Positions 39,312 through 51,070 of a DNA stretch of 64,000 nt are shown piece by piece. The position numbers were made by a program, and so were the translations under genes. Below the pieces are notes generated by a model. It had not been told where the DNA came from. It saw only the letters and a program-made list of their open reading frames with translations, and did no database searches. Within the stretch, counting starts at the first letter, position 1; each line of letters opens with the position of its first letter. Where the stretch lies: assembly GCA_025677825.1 (NCBI GenBank), contig JAIXMO010000009.1, forward strand, positions 248,001-312,000, written 5' to 3'. This DNA is from Helicostylum pulchrum. Taxonomy: Eukaryota > Mucoromycota > Mucoromycetes > Mucorales > Mucoraceae.

Positions 39312-39494
39312 TTTTGCTTGGGAATAATAGTTATACCCCATTTTATTGTTTGTTTATTCGACATGTGAAAATAAAATTATCCACTCATTTGATAATCATT
39401 TGTAAAATAGTCCTTTTCGTGATCTTGTATAAACCTAATAAACAACAAAAAAAAACAGAAAGTCAAGCATTCATTCATTTTCTCTCTTTTTCTG

Positions 39495-40668
39495 TTACCT
39501 TAGTAAATCCTCAAACTTTTCTCTTAATTCATTCAACGTATCCGAATCTATATTTGTTTGACAAACCAAAATTGGAATTTCCACTGCAGGTTTTTAACAT
39601 GTATTAGCTCCAATCTCTTTCAAAAATATCTAATCAGTATATCTATAACTTTACCGAATAAGCGTAGCAAGTGCTCTACTCCATAAACACTACTAGCTTC
39701 TTTGTCTGCACATAGTTCCTCATATTGTTTACGTTCCATTCGATATAATAGCGATGTACTCAACAATTTGTTAAAGTATAATTGTATTCCTTGAATAAAT
39801 TCATCTAAGGCTTCGTCCTTTCTATAATATACACACATAAGTTTTTAATCTTTTAAAATGTTTTTATCTTACATGTCATATTGTTCCTTGAAATCTTCTA
39901 ATATTCTGTTTACTGTGATTTCTCGTGGAAGGCTCAAAATCTAGATCGCGTTAGTGTTAATTCTCTTTTTTCTTCTTCTTTTAATTCACTCTATGTACCT
40001 GTCTATTTTTTGTAATGTTCTCCCAATCGTCGACCAATAAACTTTTTAATGTATCTGGTATCGTCAGTTTGAACTCTGGTCTTTTGATCTCCTCTTCCTA
40101 AACTGAGTTTAAGTGACTACTCTCTATAAACATATCATACATGTAAAAAAACTTACTAGTCTGGCTTTATCTATGCTTGAATCGCGGTGTCTTTTTCTAC
40201 TTCTTGACTCTGTTGTTGTGCTATCGTTTACTACACTACTACTTGCCATTGAAGAAGCACGCGAAGATTTTCTTTTCGAGTTGGATTCTTTCAACTGTTT
40301 TTGCTTTTGTAAATTGTCATCTGTATATCTTAAAACTCTATGCTCGGAAACCCATTCGTCCCAACTAAATTGTAATTTTATTTTAAACTACACCAACAAC
40401 AAAAAAAAAAGGGGGGGGGGGGAGCAGAGAGGAGAAGCATAAACTTACGTTTGTTTCCAGCCCTTGTAATGAACGAAATATCTATATTCTTGGTCTTGTT
40501 CATCCTCGTCTTTTTTCTCTCTTCTTAAAATCTAACTCGTCTTTTACATTAGTTTATGAAAAAAAGGAGCAACCCAAGTTGTATATTTACCTTGGCTTCG
40601 TATATAAAAGGGCCATGATAACACAAGACTTTTTCGTCTTTTTCAAAAATATACTTGTCTTTGGCCAT
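39495..40668 (-). CDS. EAF3: MRG15/EAF3 chromodomain-MRG protein
   Basis: Seven exons (40668-40591, 40531-40449, 40364-40157, 40097-39999, about 39940-39882, 39821-39655, 39583-39495) give about 260 residues. The N-terminal chromo barrel spans residues 8-75: [34 protein letters not shown] and [12 protein letters not shown] Ser/Arg/Lys-rich linker follows. The C-terminal MRG domain has [59 protein letters not shown] and [12 protein letters not shown]. Known role: a subunit shared by the NuA4 acetyltransferase and Rpd3S deacetylase complexes that binds H3K36-methylated nucleosomes. All seven junctions are GT-AG and give the family consensus across each splice. Confidence 0.93.
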
Positions 40669-41623
40669 TTTGTTAAAATCTTTTTTTTTTTCAATAACAA
40701 AAAATTAGACGCTGCTTTTTTTTTAAGGGAAGCACGTTATTGTTTAGCAGTCTCCATCTTACAGGTGTTTTTTTAGATACAAAGTTTAGATACAAAGTTT
40801 AGATGCAAAGTTTACGTTTACTTTTGTTTGCATTAAGCGTAACTGATTAAAAAGAGATCACGTTATGATATTAGAGCATATAAAACCATGTCATTTAAAA
40901 GGTTTCCAAGTAACTTCCCTAGGATATGGAGCGTAACGTAATTGGGGGCCCGGTAAACAAAGTATGTAGTAATCCGAAAAAAAGTTATATTTTGTGGGGT
41001 AACCCTTGGCCGAAACAAAAACAATGTATGTAAGCCCTTAATCTAATATATTTAGTCTACTTTGAATTTATTGCCATATAATACTTGAGCGAAATAGAAG
41101 TACTCGATCTTTATTTCATTATGCACGATTGTTATGATCGCCGTACTTCTAAACATCAACCTCGGCGTTACAATGCTTGAATGTATCCAAATATTATGTG
41201 TTTCATATAACACTATATTACTTTGAGTTATGTTACTTACTAACTAGCATTTTTTAAAAGAAAAAAAGGTTTGCAAAGTAGTAACATAGCGCCATGATAT
41301 TTAGTGTACATAGCCTTACTTTAAAATATAGATCTGAATTCAGTTTATGGCAATGACGTTTTTTTTAATAAAAAAAACTTTTTTTACCGAGCTAGTAAGC
41401 TCTTATGGGCCTCACACTTTGAATAAATAGCATGTATTTTTTTAAAGACAGTAGTTTATGCTGTGATATTCCTTCCTTTTGTTTCCAAAAGGCGGTCACG
41501 ATCGCCCATCTCGGACTGTTTGTTTGAGCGAAGGGGATTCTTTATTGTAGGGGTGCTTAATTTTTAGCATTTTCTTCTTTTTTTTTCTTTTACATATCCA
41601 AAAAACTAAATACTTTAAACAAT
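40669..41623. other. Divergent intergenic region between EAF3 and TIM13
   Basis: No gene is seen. It should hold both promoters. A 13-base unit repeated three times lies about 105 bases upstream of the EAF3 start and is listed separately. The rest is unstructured AT-rich DNA with T runs near 41361-41388. Confidence 0.5.
40772..40814 (+). repeat. Tandem triplicate of a 13-base unit in the EAF3 upstream region
   Basis: TTTAGATACAAAG occurs twice perfectly and a third time with one change (A to G), then TTTA. It sits 104-146 bases upstream of the leftward EAF3 start codon, where regulatory sites are expected. No binding factor is known to me for this unit. Confidence 0.85.
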
Positions 41624-42088
41624 ATGAGCGACTATTCTTCAAACTACAACCTCGGTGGTGATTCCGTAAGTTTGCAGTAGAAATATCGTATTTTTTTAAT
41701 ACATGCAACTTATTTATTTTTTGAAAATAGGGTAACAAGAAGCAAGAGGTTATGGACCAAGTTCGTTCCGAACTTGCTTTGGCTAACGCTCAAGAACTCA
41801 TTAACGTAAGATATTTATACATAAAAAAAAAGAGGATATATTTCGGGTTGAAAAAAAAAAGAAATGCAAAAAAAAGCGATAAAATGGGACTAATATTGTT
41901 ACAATACATGATAGAAAATCAATGAGAAGTGTTATTTAAAGTGTGTTCCCAAGCCTGGTGCACGTCTTGAAAACGGTGAACAAGCTTGTCTCTCCAAGTG
42001 TATGGATCGTTATATGGAATCATGGAACGTTGTTTCTCGCGCTTATGTCGCCAGACTCCAACGTGAATCTCAAGGTGGTAACTTGTAA
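41624..42088 (+). CDS. TIM13: Mitochondrial import inner membrane translocase subunit TIM13
   Basis: Three exons (41624-41665, 41731-41805, 41915-42088) give 96 residues, the usual size. The twin CX3C motif is present as CYLKC and CLSKC, 17 residues apart. The family core is QVRSELALANAQELINK before it, and CMDRYMESWNVVSRAYVARL after it. Small Tim proteins form TIM8-TIM13 hexamers in the intermembrane space and chaperone hydrophobic precursors to the inner and outer membranes. The four cysteines form disulfides through the MIA pathway. The terminal exon ends in GGNL. Confidence 0.96.
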
Positions 42089-42978
42089 ACAAAGTCTCGA
42101 CTTCAAAAATAGTATCCCAAAAAAAATATATAGAATATCTCTATTTTTCCCCCCTCCTTCCTCCTCCTACTCTCCCCTCGTGTGTATTTTATTTTTCTCA
42201 ATTCACAATGTATAGCTGTCTTTTATATAGTATAAAATACAGGTTTTTTTAAACGATATATACTTTTGTTTTTTTTTCAATGGGGTTATGAACGCGGAGT
42301 AACATTACGTATCGACGGGAAATATAAATTGAACTAGATTCCTTTCCTAGAAAAAAAAAAAAAACTTTCTTTTTGACAGAATTAATATCCTTGCAGTAGT
42401 TTAGTTTGGTATCTTTTTTTTTTTTTGAAAAAGTTTTTTTTTTTTTCAACACATTTAGACAGGAAAGACAGTGGGGTTTTTTTTTTATAAAAAATATTTA
42501 TTTAAGTGATTATAAAAGATAAAAGTAAAAAAATTTTCGTTTAGAAAATAATAGAAAAAGAACCTATTTGTTAAATAAAATATTAGTAAACAAATTTTTA
42601 AAATAAAAACTGTAAAGTAATAGAAATGTTTTTTCAAAAAAAGAACAAAATAAAATGATAAAATGATAATATCTCAGAGATTGTTCACCTTGGTTATACC
42701 CACATCTCTTAAAAAGATTGTGAACACGGATTTATGTTGCGATTCGGGACCAAATTTTTTTCCATCATGTTATATTATCATTATATCTTTTTGCTTTTAC
42801 GCTTTTTTTTTTTTTTGGAATACATTCTATACTTTTTAATATTTACATACCTTTTGATAAACACTAATAAACTGCAATTGAATAAAGAAAAAAAAACTTT
42901 TTCGTTCGAAAAGATTTGCTCTTTTTATAATCGTTGTGACTTTATTATTCAAAGGAACAAAAAAAAATTTAATTATTT
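42089..42978. other. Convergent AT-rich intergenic region
   Basis: It lies between the 3' ends of TIM13 and the U11/U12-65K gene. It contains poly-A/T runs of 12-15 bases (42350-42364, 42415-42445, 42805-42817). Open frames here are Lys/Phe-rich products of those tracts. Nothing is supported. Confidence 0.5.
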
Positions 42979-44365
42979 TTACGAAGCCGATTTACTAAAA
43001 AGGACTGCCATTGGACGATCCACTAGTACATAACCGTTGGTACAAGTTAGCGCTAGGTTGGCTTGCTTCTCATCTGGGAATTCTACAAATGCCTGGTCGC
43101 GTAATCTACCCTTCTTCATCAAATTCACTTGTATATCAGGACTGAAATTTCTGTATAAATCAATCAAATCTTGCTCGGTTACTTGTTTACTGAGGTTTTT
43201 GACGTAGAGTTTATTACTGGGTGTTCCACTCGTGTAGTTTTTAAATGCCGGCAAATTTATTAATTCTGACATGGAAAGACACTTGTCACGAATTAATTTT
43301 TGTTCATCGGATAATGTAGGCGATGCAAGTTTTTCTGTAACTTGTTTACCGATATTAATTTTAATCTTTGGAGTATTCTTGCTCATTTGTGCATTTGACG
43401 TAGTAGATGCTGTCTGTGTTGTTGAAATAGCCAATTTTTGTTTTTCTGCTGCAATTCTACCTAGTCTTGCTTGTTTTACTTTTTCTTCTTGCAATTTCAT
43501 TTCATCGCTATGGTCATTGTCGTCTTCTAATTCAGATTCATCGCTAGCTAGTAAATCATCACGCTTTCTTTTTAATAAAGAAGGTATGGATCCTTTATCA
43601 ATTGGTCCGAAAGGGGGAGGCATATTGTACTTATTCATTAGGTGCAGTACCTGGGTATAAAATCTGGGGACAGTTCCAATTGCATTAGTTATATTAGCTA
43701 AAATATCTGGCGTAGGATCAGGATAAAAGTATTGCAAATGTGGGTTTGGTGGATACAATATGCTATGTAAGAAACTATTTAATAACGCGCGAATATATCA
43801 ATATTCATATACATATTTACCCTTGCGTCAAAGAAATTGGGTCAGCGGCCTGTTCTTGTTGTTCTATTGACATAATAATAGGACTAATTAGAATTATGTT
43901 AGTATACCCTACTTTTTTTCGAGATGGAATAAATATAATTACTCTGCTAATTGTTGTCCATTAGGATCCGGCTTAGCATATTCTACAGATACTTGTTTAT
44001 AGTATAATCCAAAATTGATGGTTTTTAATTTTTCAAATGCTGCTTCAGCTGTATTACGATCAGGAAAATCAAGAAAAACAAATCCAGGCTTTTCATTTAA
44101 AATATTTTAGTACGTGCTATTACTTTAAGTATGATTTATTATTACCATAGATTGACTTTGCATAAATCGAACGCCTAACGGTTTATAAGGTCTAAAGTAA
44201 CTGCTTCGCAATTCGTTAGAGAAGGCAATGAAGTCAGGCAAGTGCTTTACAATTAAAGTAATCAAGTTACCCTATTTAAAAAAGAAAACTAAATGAGTTT
44301 ACGCTTCTTTTTTATACACATGTCAAATACGGCTCAATGCTAATTACATTTTCGTGTTGATTCAT
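42979..44365 (-). CDS. U11/U12 snRNP 65K protein (RNPC3), minor spliceosome
   Basis: Five exons (44365-44348, 44271-44146, 44088-43943, 43883-43821, 43762-42979) give 378 residues. RRM1 (about 7-90) has LITLIVKHLPDFIAFSNELR, PGFVFLDFPDRNTAEAAF and KQVSVEYAKP. A linker then carries the family hallmark YPPNPHLQYFYPDPTPDILA, followed by VPRFYTQVLHLMNKYNMPPP and FGPI, nearly as in human RNPC3. RRM2 (about 285-370) has NKLYVKNLSKQVTEQDLIDL, LRDQAFVEFPDEKQA and TNGYVLVDRPMAVLFSKSA. Known role: it bridges U11 and U12 snRNPs in recognition of U12-type introns, with RRM2 binding U12 snRNA. It starts 80 bases from the divergent NAT9 gene. The introns in this gene look U2-type (GT-AG). Confidence 0.92.
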
Positions 44366-44445
44366 GTTTGAAATCTATTAAAAAGAATAAAAGGCAAATC
44401 AGTCACGTCAATTTTTTTTTCTTTCTCCCTTCAAGTACATTTAAA
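44366..44445. promoter_or_regulatory. 80-base bidirectional intergenic region (U11/U12-65K / NAT9)
   Basis: The two divergent start codons are 80 bases apart, so promoters and leaders must overlap. The plus strand holds a T/C block (44410-44432) that forms the NAT9 leader. No TATA box is evident. Confidence 0.6.
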
Positions 44446-45346
<901 letters not shown>

Positions 45347-45399
45347 AAAAAAAAAAAAAAAGTAGCTAAAAAGAAGGGTATTTTGTATTTTTTTATTTT

Positions 45400-46260
45400 T
45401 CACCAATAACCATGTTCAATTAAACTTGGTTCAGAATTATAATCGGGTACCTTCATTTGTTTGATCCACCATTCCGGTGACACATGAATTTTATCGAAAG
45501 ATATGACGGCAGAATCATTTTTGTGTAAAGTTGTTGTATCATGTTCATTTTTATGTTTGTCATAATCAGCTTTAAATTTATCGATTAATTTTTGCATATC
45601 TTGTTTATCAGTATTTTCCGTAGTCATTTCGTATTGTACTTGAAAGGCCGAACCCATGACAGCCATATTTCCAAGAATAGATTGTTTAGCATCGAGTTGC
45701 TTCCATAAATTCCTATCGTTCATGATAGCTGCACCTGCTTGATTGACATGTTGTAATCTTCTGTTTGTTGATATTTGTGCAAAATAGGCTACAATATCAA
45801 TATTTGTCTTTATCTTGTTGAACAAAACAATTGAACGTTCACTTTGTGTTGCAAATTTTATAGCATCTAAACCTTCTTCATCGATTGGGCATAGATTAAA
45901 TTCTAGTGTCATTGTAACAGGGTTAATTTTCGAGTATTCGCTTAATAATAATAATTCGGTAGAAAAAGGAAACGATGGATTATTTTGGGTCGAAGGATAC
46001 GATTTAGCTAAAACGTCAATCTATATTATAGCATATCAATAAAATTGGTGGGAGTACGTACAAAAAAAAACCAAAATATACTTTACATGAATTCTCCAAC
46101 CCTTTTCTTTTACACAGTCGTTTATCCTTTCACCAAGAATAATCGAAAATAAATAACTATACCGACTATTTAACCTTCCCACCGTAACTAAATCTTGCAA
46201 GTCTAGAAAGTCTCCAACTAGATATAATATTTCGACAGGTAAACTTGATAATTTATACAT
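45400..46260 (-). CDS. F-box-like protein of unknown target
   Basis: Two exons (46260-46087, 46020-45400) give 264 residues. The N-terminus reads MYKLSSLPVEILYLVGDFLD then LQDLVTVGRLNSRYSYLFS, an F-box (LPVEIL..VGDFLDLQDLVTV), which binds Skp1 in SCF ubiquitin ligases. The remainder shows no WD40, LRR or Kelch repeats; it contains EYSKINPVTMTLEFNLCPID and a mixed charged helical region. The substrate is therefore unknown. The 3' end is close to the convergent NAT9 stop (53 bases apart), so the two transcripts probably overlap. The intron is GT-AG of 66 bases. Confidence 0.8.
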
Positions 46261-46683
46261 TTTCGTATGTTAAGAAAAGAAAGAAAAATATAAAGCAGTT
46301 TTTTTTTTTTACTTTGGTTTTTATTTGCCTAGTCTGGTGATTTTTCATGCAAAAAGCTATATATGGACCAAGTATTCATACTACGCCCACCCCCCTCGTA
46401 CTCTATATATAAAATAAAAATATAACTGGCAAAAGATGGGTAATTATCTGAAAAAACACATTAAAACGCAGGTGGCATGATCTGTGTGATACATCATTTT
46501 TTACATGTGAATGTATTGAGGAACTCTTCCAGACTTTTCAACGCATTAGATACATGACGTAATACACAAGTAAGGTGTTGTGGCTTTAAATAATCTTTAT
46601 TTAAGCAGCAAAAAAAAAAAAAAAAAAAAATCCCCTCGCTTGATTGAAATAAATAAATAAAAAAAACCTTAAAAAAGAAAGAT
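46261..46683. other. Intergenic region, poly-A/T rich
   Basis: Short intergenic segment upstream of the F-box gene and downstream of the FAR1-domain gene. It has a run of about 21 A at 46610-46630. No coding frame is supported. Confidence 0.5.
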
Positions 46684-48727
46684 TTATTGTGGAGGAGGAG
46701 GAGGAGGAGGTGGAGGTGGGAGATTCTGATGATGCATATTATTTAATCTTAAAGCATCAGGAGGAAGCTGCTGTTGTTGATACATTGGTAATATAGTATT
46801 GGTAACATGGTGTTGGTTGGGAGAAGTAGGCTGTCTCATATATAATCCTTGTTGACGCTGATAAGGTTGCTGTGGATCAGACATAATAGATCTCATATTG
46901 TTATTTTTAGGTGATTCATATATGAGATGCATTTGTTGCTGTTGCTGTTGCTGTTGTTGTTGCGATGACGATGGTGGCGGTGGTTGTGGCTGTTTATTGT
47001 TATTAGAATACATTTGTTGTTGTTGTGACTGAGGCATAATGTTATTCACAGACTTTTTTGGAGGTTGTTTTTGATGAGGATTTGATTGTAAAACAGGATG
47101 AAGATTAGGGTCAGGTTCGCTGGATTCTCCACTATTACGATTCATAGAAGAATCAAAGGAGAACGCTAAATCTTGGCTATTAAATCCAGGTGTACTAGGA
47201 GAAGAATTCATATTATAATTACTTTGAAATGATGAATGAACATAACCAGAAAGTGAGGAATCTAAAGGCATATTTCTATTTTCATAATACACAAATTGAG
47301 TCGCAGGTAGCATTTGTTGTTGATGTTGTTGAATATTATCTTGTCTTCGTGGAATACCGACGTGAGGGGTTGGTGTATTTAATCTGTCATTATTCGCATA
47401 GTTTTGGGCTATCAGTGGTTGTAAAGAATCTGATGGCAATGAATCATCCGAACTTAATCGTTCTTTTCCTTTTCTAGATAATTTTCTAGGTGGTTCCAGT
47501 AAATTAGGAGTATTTGCATCTTCAGAATAAGTTCTTGGTCTTCTTTGATTTTTTAATAATTGTGCTTCATGAAGTTGTCGTTGGTTATGAACTTTAATAT
47601 AATAAATTTGTTTGGGGATCTCTACAGGTATATAACCTTTATTGGTACATTGTTTAATTGATTTTTGACTGGATGATGATTTGCGTTTTGAGTCGTAATC
47701 GGTATTGGTATCGTAAGCATCGGTGCTGTGACTATCGTGTCCTACGGAAGAAGGTGAAGTAGGTTCGCTGTTACACTCGTCGCCCTTTAATAAAATGGAA
47801 GGAGAAGGAAAACTCTGGGGATCGATTTGTGTAGTTTCACATAGAGATTGGAATAGCATCAACATTTCTTGTTTCACAAATTGATAAAGATCGTCGTTTC
47901 CTGCAGTTGCCATACATACTTTACTCCATATTTCCGTTAATTGATGCGTTCTTTCGGTTGTATCTCTTTGTTTAATTTTCTGACGCTCCTCAGAAAGTCT
48001 ATTGTAAAAGCGGCGCTCATTCCAGTGTATATTAGGAAATTGACCTCGGACACGATTTCTGATATCCTGTGTAGTTATACGTAAACGTGCAAGCTCACAG
48101 ATTAAAACAGTAACTTCCTTTGGCCAAGATCGTTCAATTTCTTCAGGATGCATTAATTCATGGTTATGTTTACCTGCATCAGGGTTTAATGATTTTCTAA
48201 ACTCCCAATGATTTTCGTTTTCATATAATACAACTCGCCACTTACAATCGCACCTTTTAGATGGCCTCTTTCGCTGAGGGTTCGCTTTAGGATTACGAAG
48301 AGAATCAGGAAGTCCTTCACGAGAACAATAAACGTAAATATTCTAAAAATAATAAAGAAATTAGCATGGCTAAATTTTCCATTTTTATACACAATGCCTT
48401 TTTTTTTTACCCTGTGTGTGCTCGCTTCTTGTTTCACAGTAAATCCAAATTCTGCACATAGATCTCTACAATGCTCAATAGCTTTGGTACTATGATCAAA
48501 CGTCGTCCCAATTAACCTTTCATAGAAAGGTTCAAGCTAATATGTTTTAAAGAAAACAAATAAATGTATGTTAAATTTTTTTTTTGAGTGTGAGAGTATA
48601 TATGAATTTGTACCATTATAGCCTGCTCCTGTTGCCTTTCGGGGGTTAGTGACTGGTGCGTTGGGTGTTGAATAAATGTGTTTTGTTCACCAGTGACTTG
48701 AGTTGATGGTGGAAGTCTCTTTGTCAT
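46684..48727 (-). CDS. FAR1 (WRKY-GCM1-type) DNA-binding domain regulator, Gln-rich
   Basis: Three exons (48727-48614, 48536-48411, 48342-46684) give 632 residues. Residues about 40-130 form a FAR1-like zinc-binding domain: AIEHCRDLCAEFGFTVKQ, then VYCSREGLP, KRPSKRCDCKWRVVLYENE and the closing KHNHELMHPEE, giving the C..C..HxH ligand pattern. A helical segment follows (ITTQDIRNRVRGQFPNIHWN), then several hundred residues of Gln/Asn/Ser/Pro-rich sequence ending in a proline run (ten Pro). No transposase catalytic domain is present. In plants FAR1/FHY3 come from MULE transposases. Here a nuclear transcription regulator is inferred, with unknown targets. The start is the first ATG (MTKRLPPST). 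Confidence 0.82.
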
Positions 48728-49868
48728 GATTGAGGTCAATGAGTTAAAGATTAGTTAAATGTCGAAAAATATGTCGAGCTTAAATTTTTGTGTCCCACTG
48801 TATAGAATATTTGTTCTACAATAGAAAGAAAAAAAACGATCATGTTATTATTCAAGAGAGAAGGGTATGGACAGTGGGAAAATAACTATGATAGTATACC
48901 TTGATCTAGTAATAAATAGCTTTGATCACTATAGTAGTTTCAAGGTAGTAAAAGATTGTATATATCTTTTTTTTAAAAAAAAAAGAGTAAGAGGAGTGTG
49001 TGTGAGAGAGAGATAGTTTGAGAGAAAAAAAAAGAGAGAGAAGCAAACCTGTATTCCTTAATATAATGCGTATTTATTTCCCAGTTTTTTTTTTTTTTTT
49101 TTTTTTTTTGTGGTGCCTATGTATCTCTTGACTATTGACTATCCATTTGAAACATTACCAATAGGATAGGTTGAAGTGCCTCGATAGTGTGTAAGTGTGT
49201 AACATAGTTCTTTCACTAAACTGCCCCCCATGTGGCCCCGCACACTTCTTTATCATTTCGTTTGATAGAAACAGAGTTATTAAGAACAATAGTAATATGA
49301 TGGAAGATGCATGTACATTTTTAGTATATGCAAGTTATGGCAACACGAAACAATAGAATAGGAGTTATTAAGTGTTTATGGTAACTGTTGTTTACAAAAT
49401 TAAAATGAAAGAAAGTATATTACCTGCAAAAAAGTTCCCTTTATGATGATACAATGGAACCAACTCCGTGTTTTCCCCAAATGGAATTTTAATATAAACA
49501 CACACACCTTATTTTTCGGATTAGAAAGAGTAATTTTTGACAGTAAAAAAAAAAAGAAAAAAGACGGAACTACATATGCTATCGAGATTATGTGTATACA
49601 AGCTTTTTTTTTTTCTGGTTACAAGTTTATTACATTATAGGGAAGAAGCCGAAATTGACATTTTAATTTCTTTTTTTTTTTTTCGTTGGTCAAAGATTTT
49701 GAATATTTATTTATTTATTTTACCCTCACACACGCACACACAACACGCTTGAATCATGTGTATGTTCTCATTATTTCATTTTGCGATCTCCGCTAAAATG
49801 TCTATTTTTTCCCTTTAAACCCTTTTGTCCCATATATCATTCACACAAACAAAAAACAAAAAAATTTA
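48728..49868. other. 1.1 kb intergenic region between divergent genes
   Basis: It holds the promoters of the FAR1-domain gene (left) and the 159-residue orphan (right). It has a run of about 23 T near 49086-49109, GA repeats near 49000-49042 and CACA repeats near 49500 and 49728-49744. No coding frame is supported. Confidence 0.5.
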
Positions 49869-50348
49869 ATGACGATTGATACACCAACATCTGACAAATT
49901 ATATCAATTAATCGGATTACCACCTACTTCGTCTTCCTTTCAAGCCTTCTTATTAACCGATCAAAAACCGACCATCACCAAACTATCCAATTACGTCTAT
50001 CACGCCTATAAACCATTAGGGCTTTCATTTTGCTTTATGAACGATCAAAGCAACCAGCTTGTATTAGACGCTATTGATGTCTATAACGGTCAAACACGTG
50101 ATGGGTTTGCACCATTTAAACTAACAGACGATTTACCTTGTGGTTTAAAGACTGACATGCAGGCTCATGAGATAGTTGCCATGTTGGGCGAACCTGATCG
50201 TAAAGGAGGAGGAGGTCAAACAAGAATGCCCTGTTGGATAGAATATAAATTCAGCAATGAGCAAAAAGAATCTGGCATCTTGATTCAATTACATGGTTTT
50301 GAATGGGAAGATCGTGAAATGGGTTGGACAAGTTTTGTACTCTTCTAA
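49869..50348 (+). CDS. Conserved-looking orphan protein, 159 residues, no intron
   Basis: A single intronless frame starts at ATG with A at -3 after an A-rich leader (AACAAAAAACAAAAAAATTTA). The protein is globular and not low complexity: LIGLPPTSSSFQAFLL, LSNYVYHAYKPLGLSFCF, LPCGLKTDMQAHEIVAMLGE, then PDRKGGGGQTRMPCWIEYKF and LIQLHGFEWED. I recall the pattern of G-L-x6-E/D-I/V-x3-LG-x-P followed by glycines and a W-x-x-Y strand from small bacterial proteins of unknown role, but I cannot name the family with confidence. Most neighbours have introns; this gene has none. The function is unknown. Confidence 0.75.
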   Translation: MTIDTPTSDKLYQLIGLPPTSSSFQAFLLTDQKPTITKLSNYVYHAYKPLGLSFCFMNDQSNQLVLDAIDVYNGQTRDGFAPFKLTDDLPCGLKTDMQAHEIVAMLGEPDRKGGGGQTRMPCWIEYKFSNEQKESGILIQLHGFEWEDREMGWTSFVLF

Positions 50349-51070
50349 ATAGATGTCAGTTAAAATAAACTTTTTTTTTATTATTATTCTTGTTTCTCGG
50401 TGCGAAATCCTATTTTGTGGACAAAAAAAAAAAAAGCTACGTTCTTATATATACTGGGTACACGATAAGGGGGGTCATGCAGAAATTTCGTCCGGGGATT
50501 GTCATATAAACGTGTCGTTTATTTACCGCGTGTTCTATTATAGAATATTGTTAATGATCGATAAACTGTGTATAAATTGCTTTGATAAAAAGTGATCGAT
50601 AGTACAAAACGTTTGTAACTCCCGAACAATCCTAATGCAAGTAATAGCCGTATACTCTTTTTCTTACGCATATTACTAACCAAATTCAACATATATCGCC
50701 GAATAATTACAACTCATAATGTGTATCTCAAAAAGATAAGAAAGAGTATAAACCACCCTTTTGCTCCGCGAGTAATACAAAAAAAAAAGGATCGCTTATT
50801 CCTTACTATTTTTATTTCTGCAAAAAGGACATTTTGACGCGTATAAACTTTGTGAATGATAACAAAAAAATGGGCAGTGAATAAACATCTCTCCACTGCT
50901 CGGTGAAGGAGTTTATAAGTTGAAACCAGACATTAATTTTTAAGCCACATCTACGATGAGCCATAGCATATTGAATATAATTAAAAGACCGTTTCATCTT
51001 AAGATGGAGCAAAAGTTTGAAATATCCTTTTTTTTTCACTTTTCATATATATTTCCATCGTATAAACGCA
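50349..51070. other. Intergenic region before GAR transformylase
   Basis: AT-rich, about 720 bases, without a supported frame. Several overlapping open frames on the minus strand (50714-51039) and plus strand (50956-51192) have no motif. The final bases before 51071 form the T/C-rich leader of the purine gene. Confidence 0.5.

Noticed and set aside
39031..39341. Minus-strand frames opposite the small membrane peptide candidate
   Set aside because: Their Lys runs come from poly-T and the plus frame has the better leader and start context.
43271..43660. 129-codon plus-strand frame inside the U11/U12-65K gene
   Set aside because: Antisense shadow of the RNPC3 linker, with no domain and no leader.
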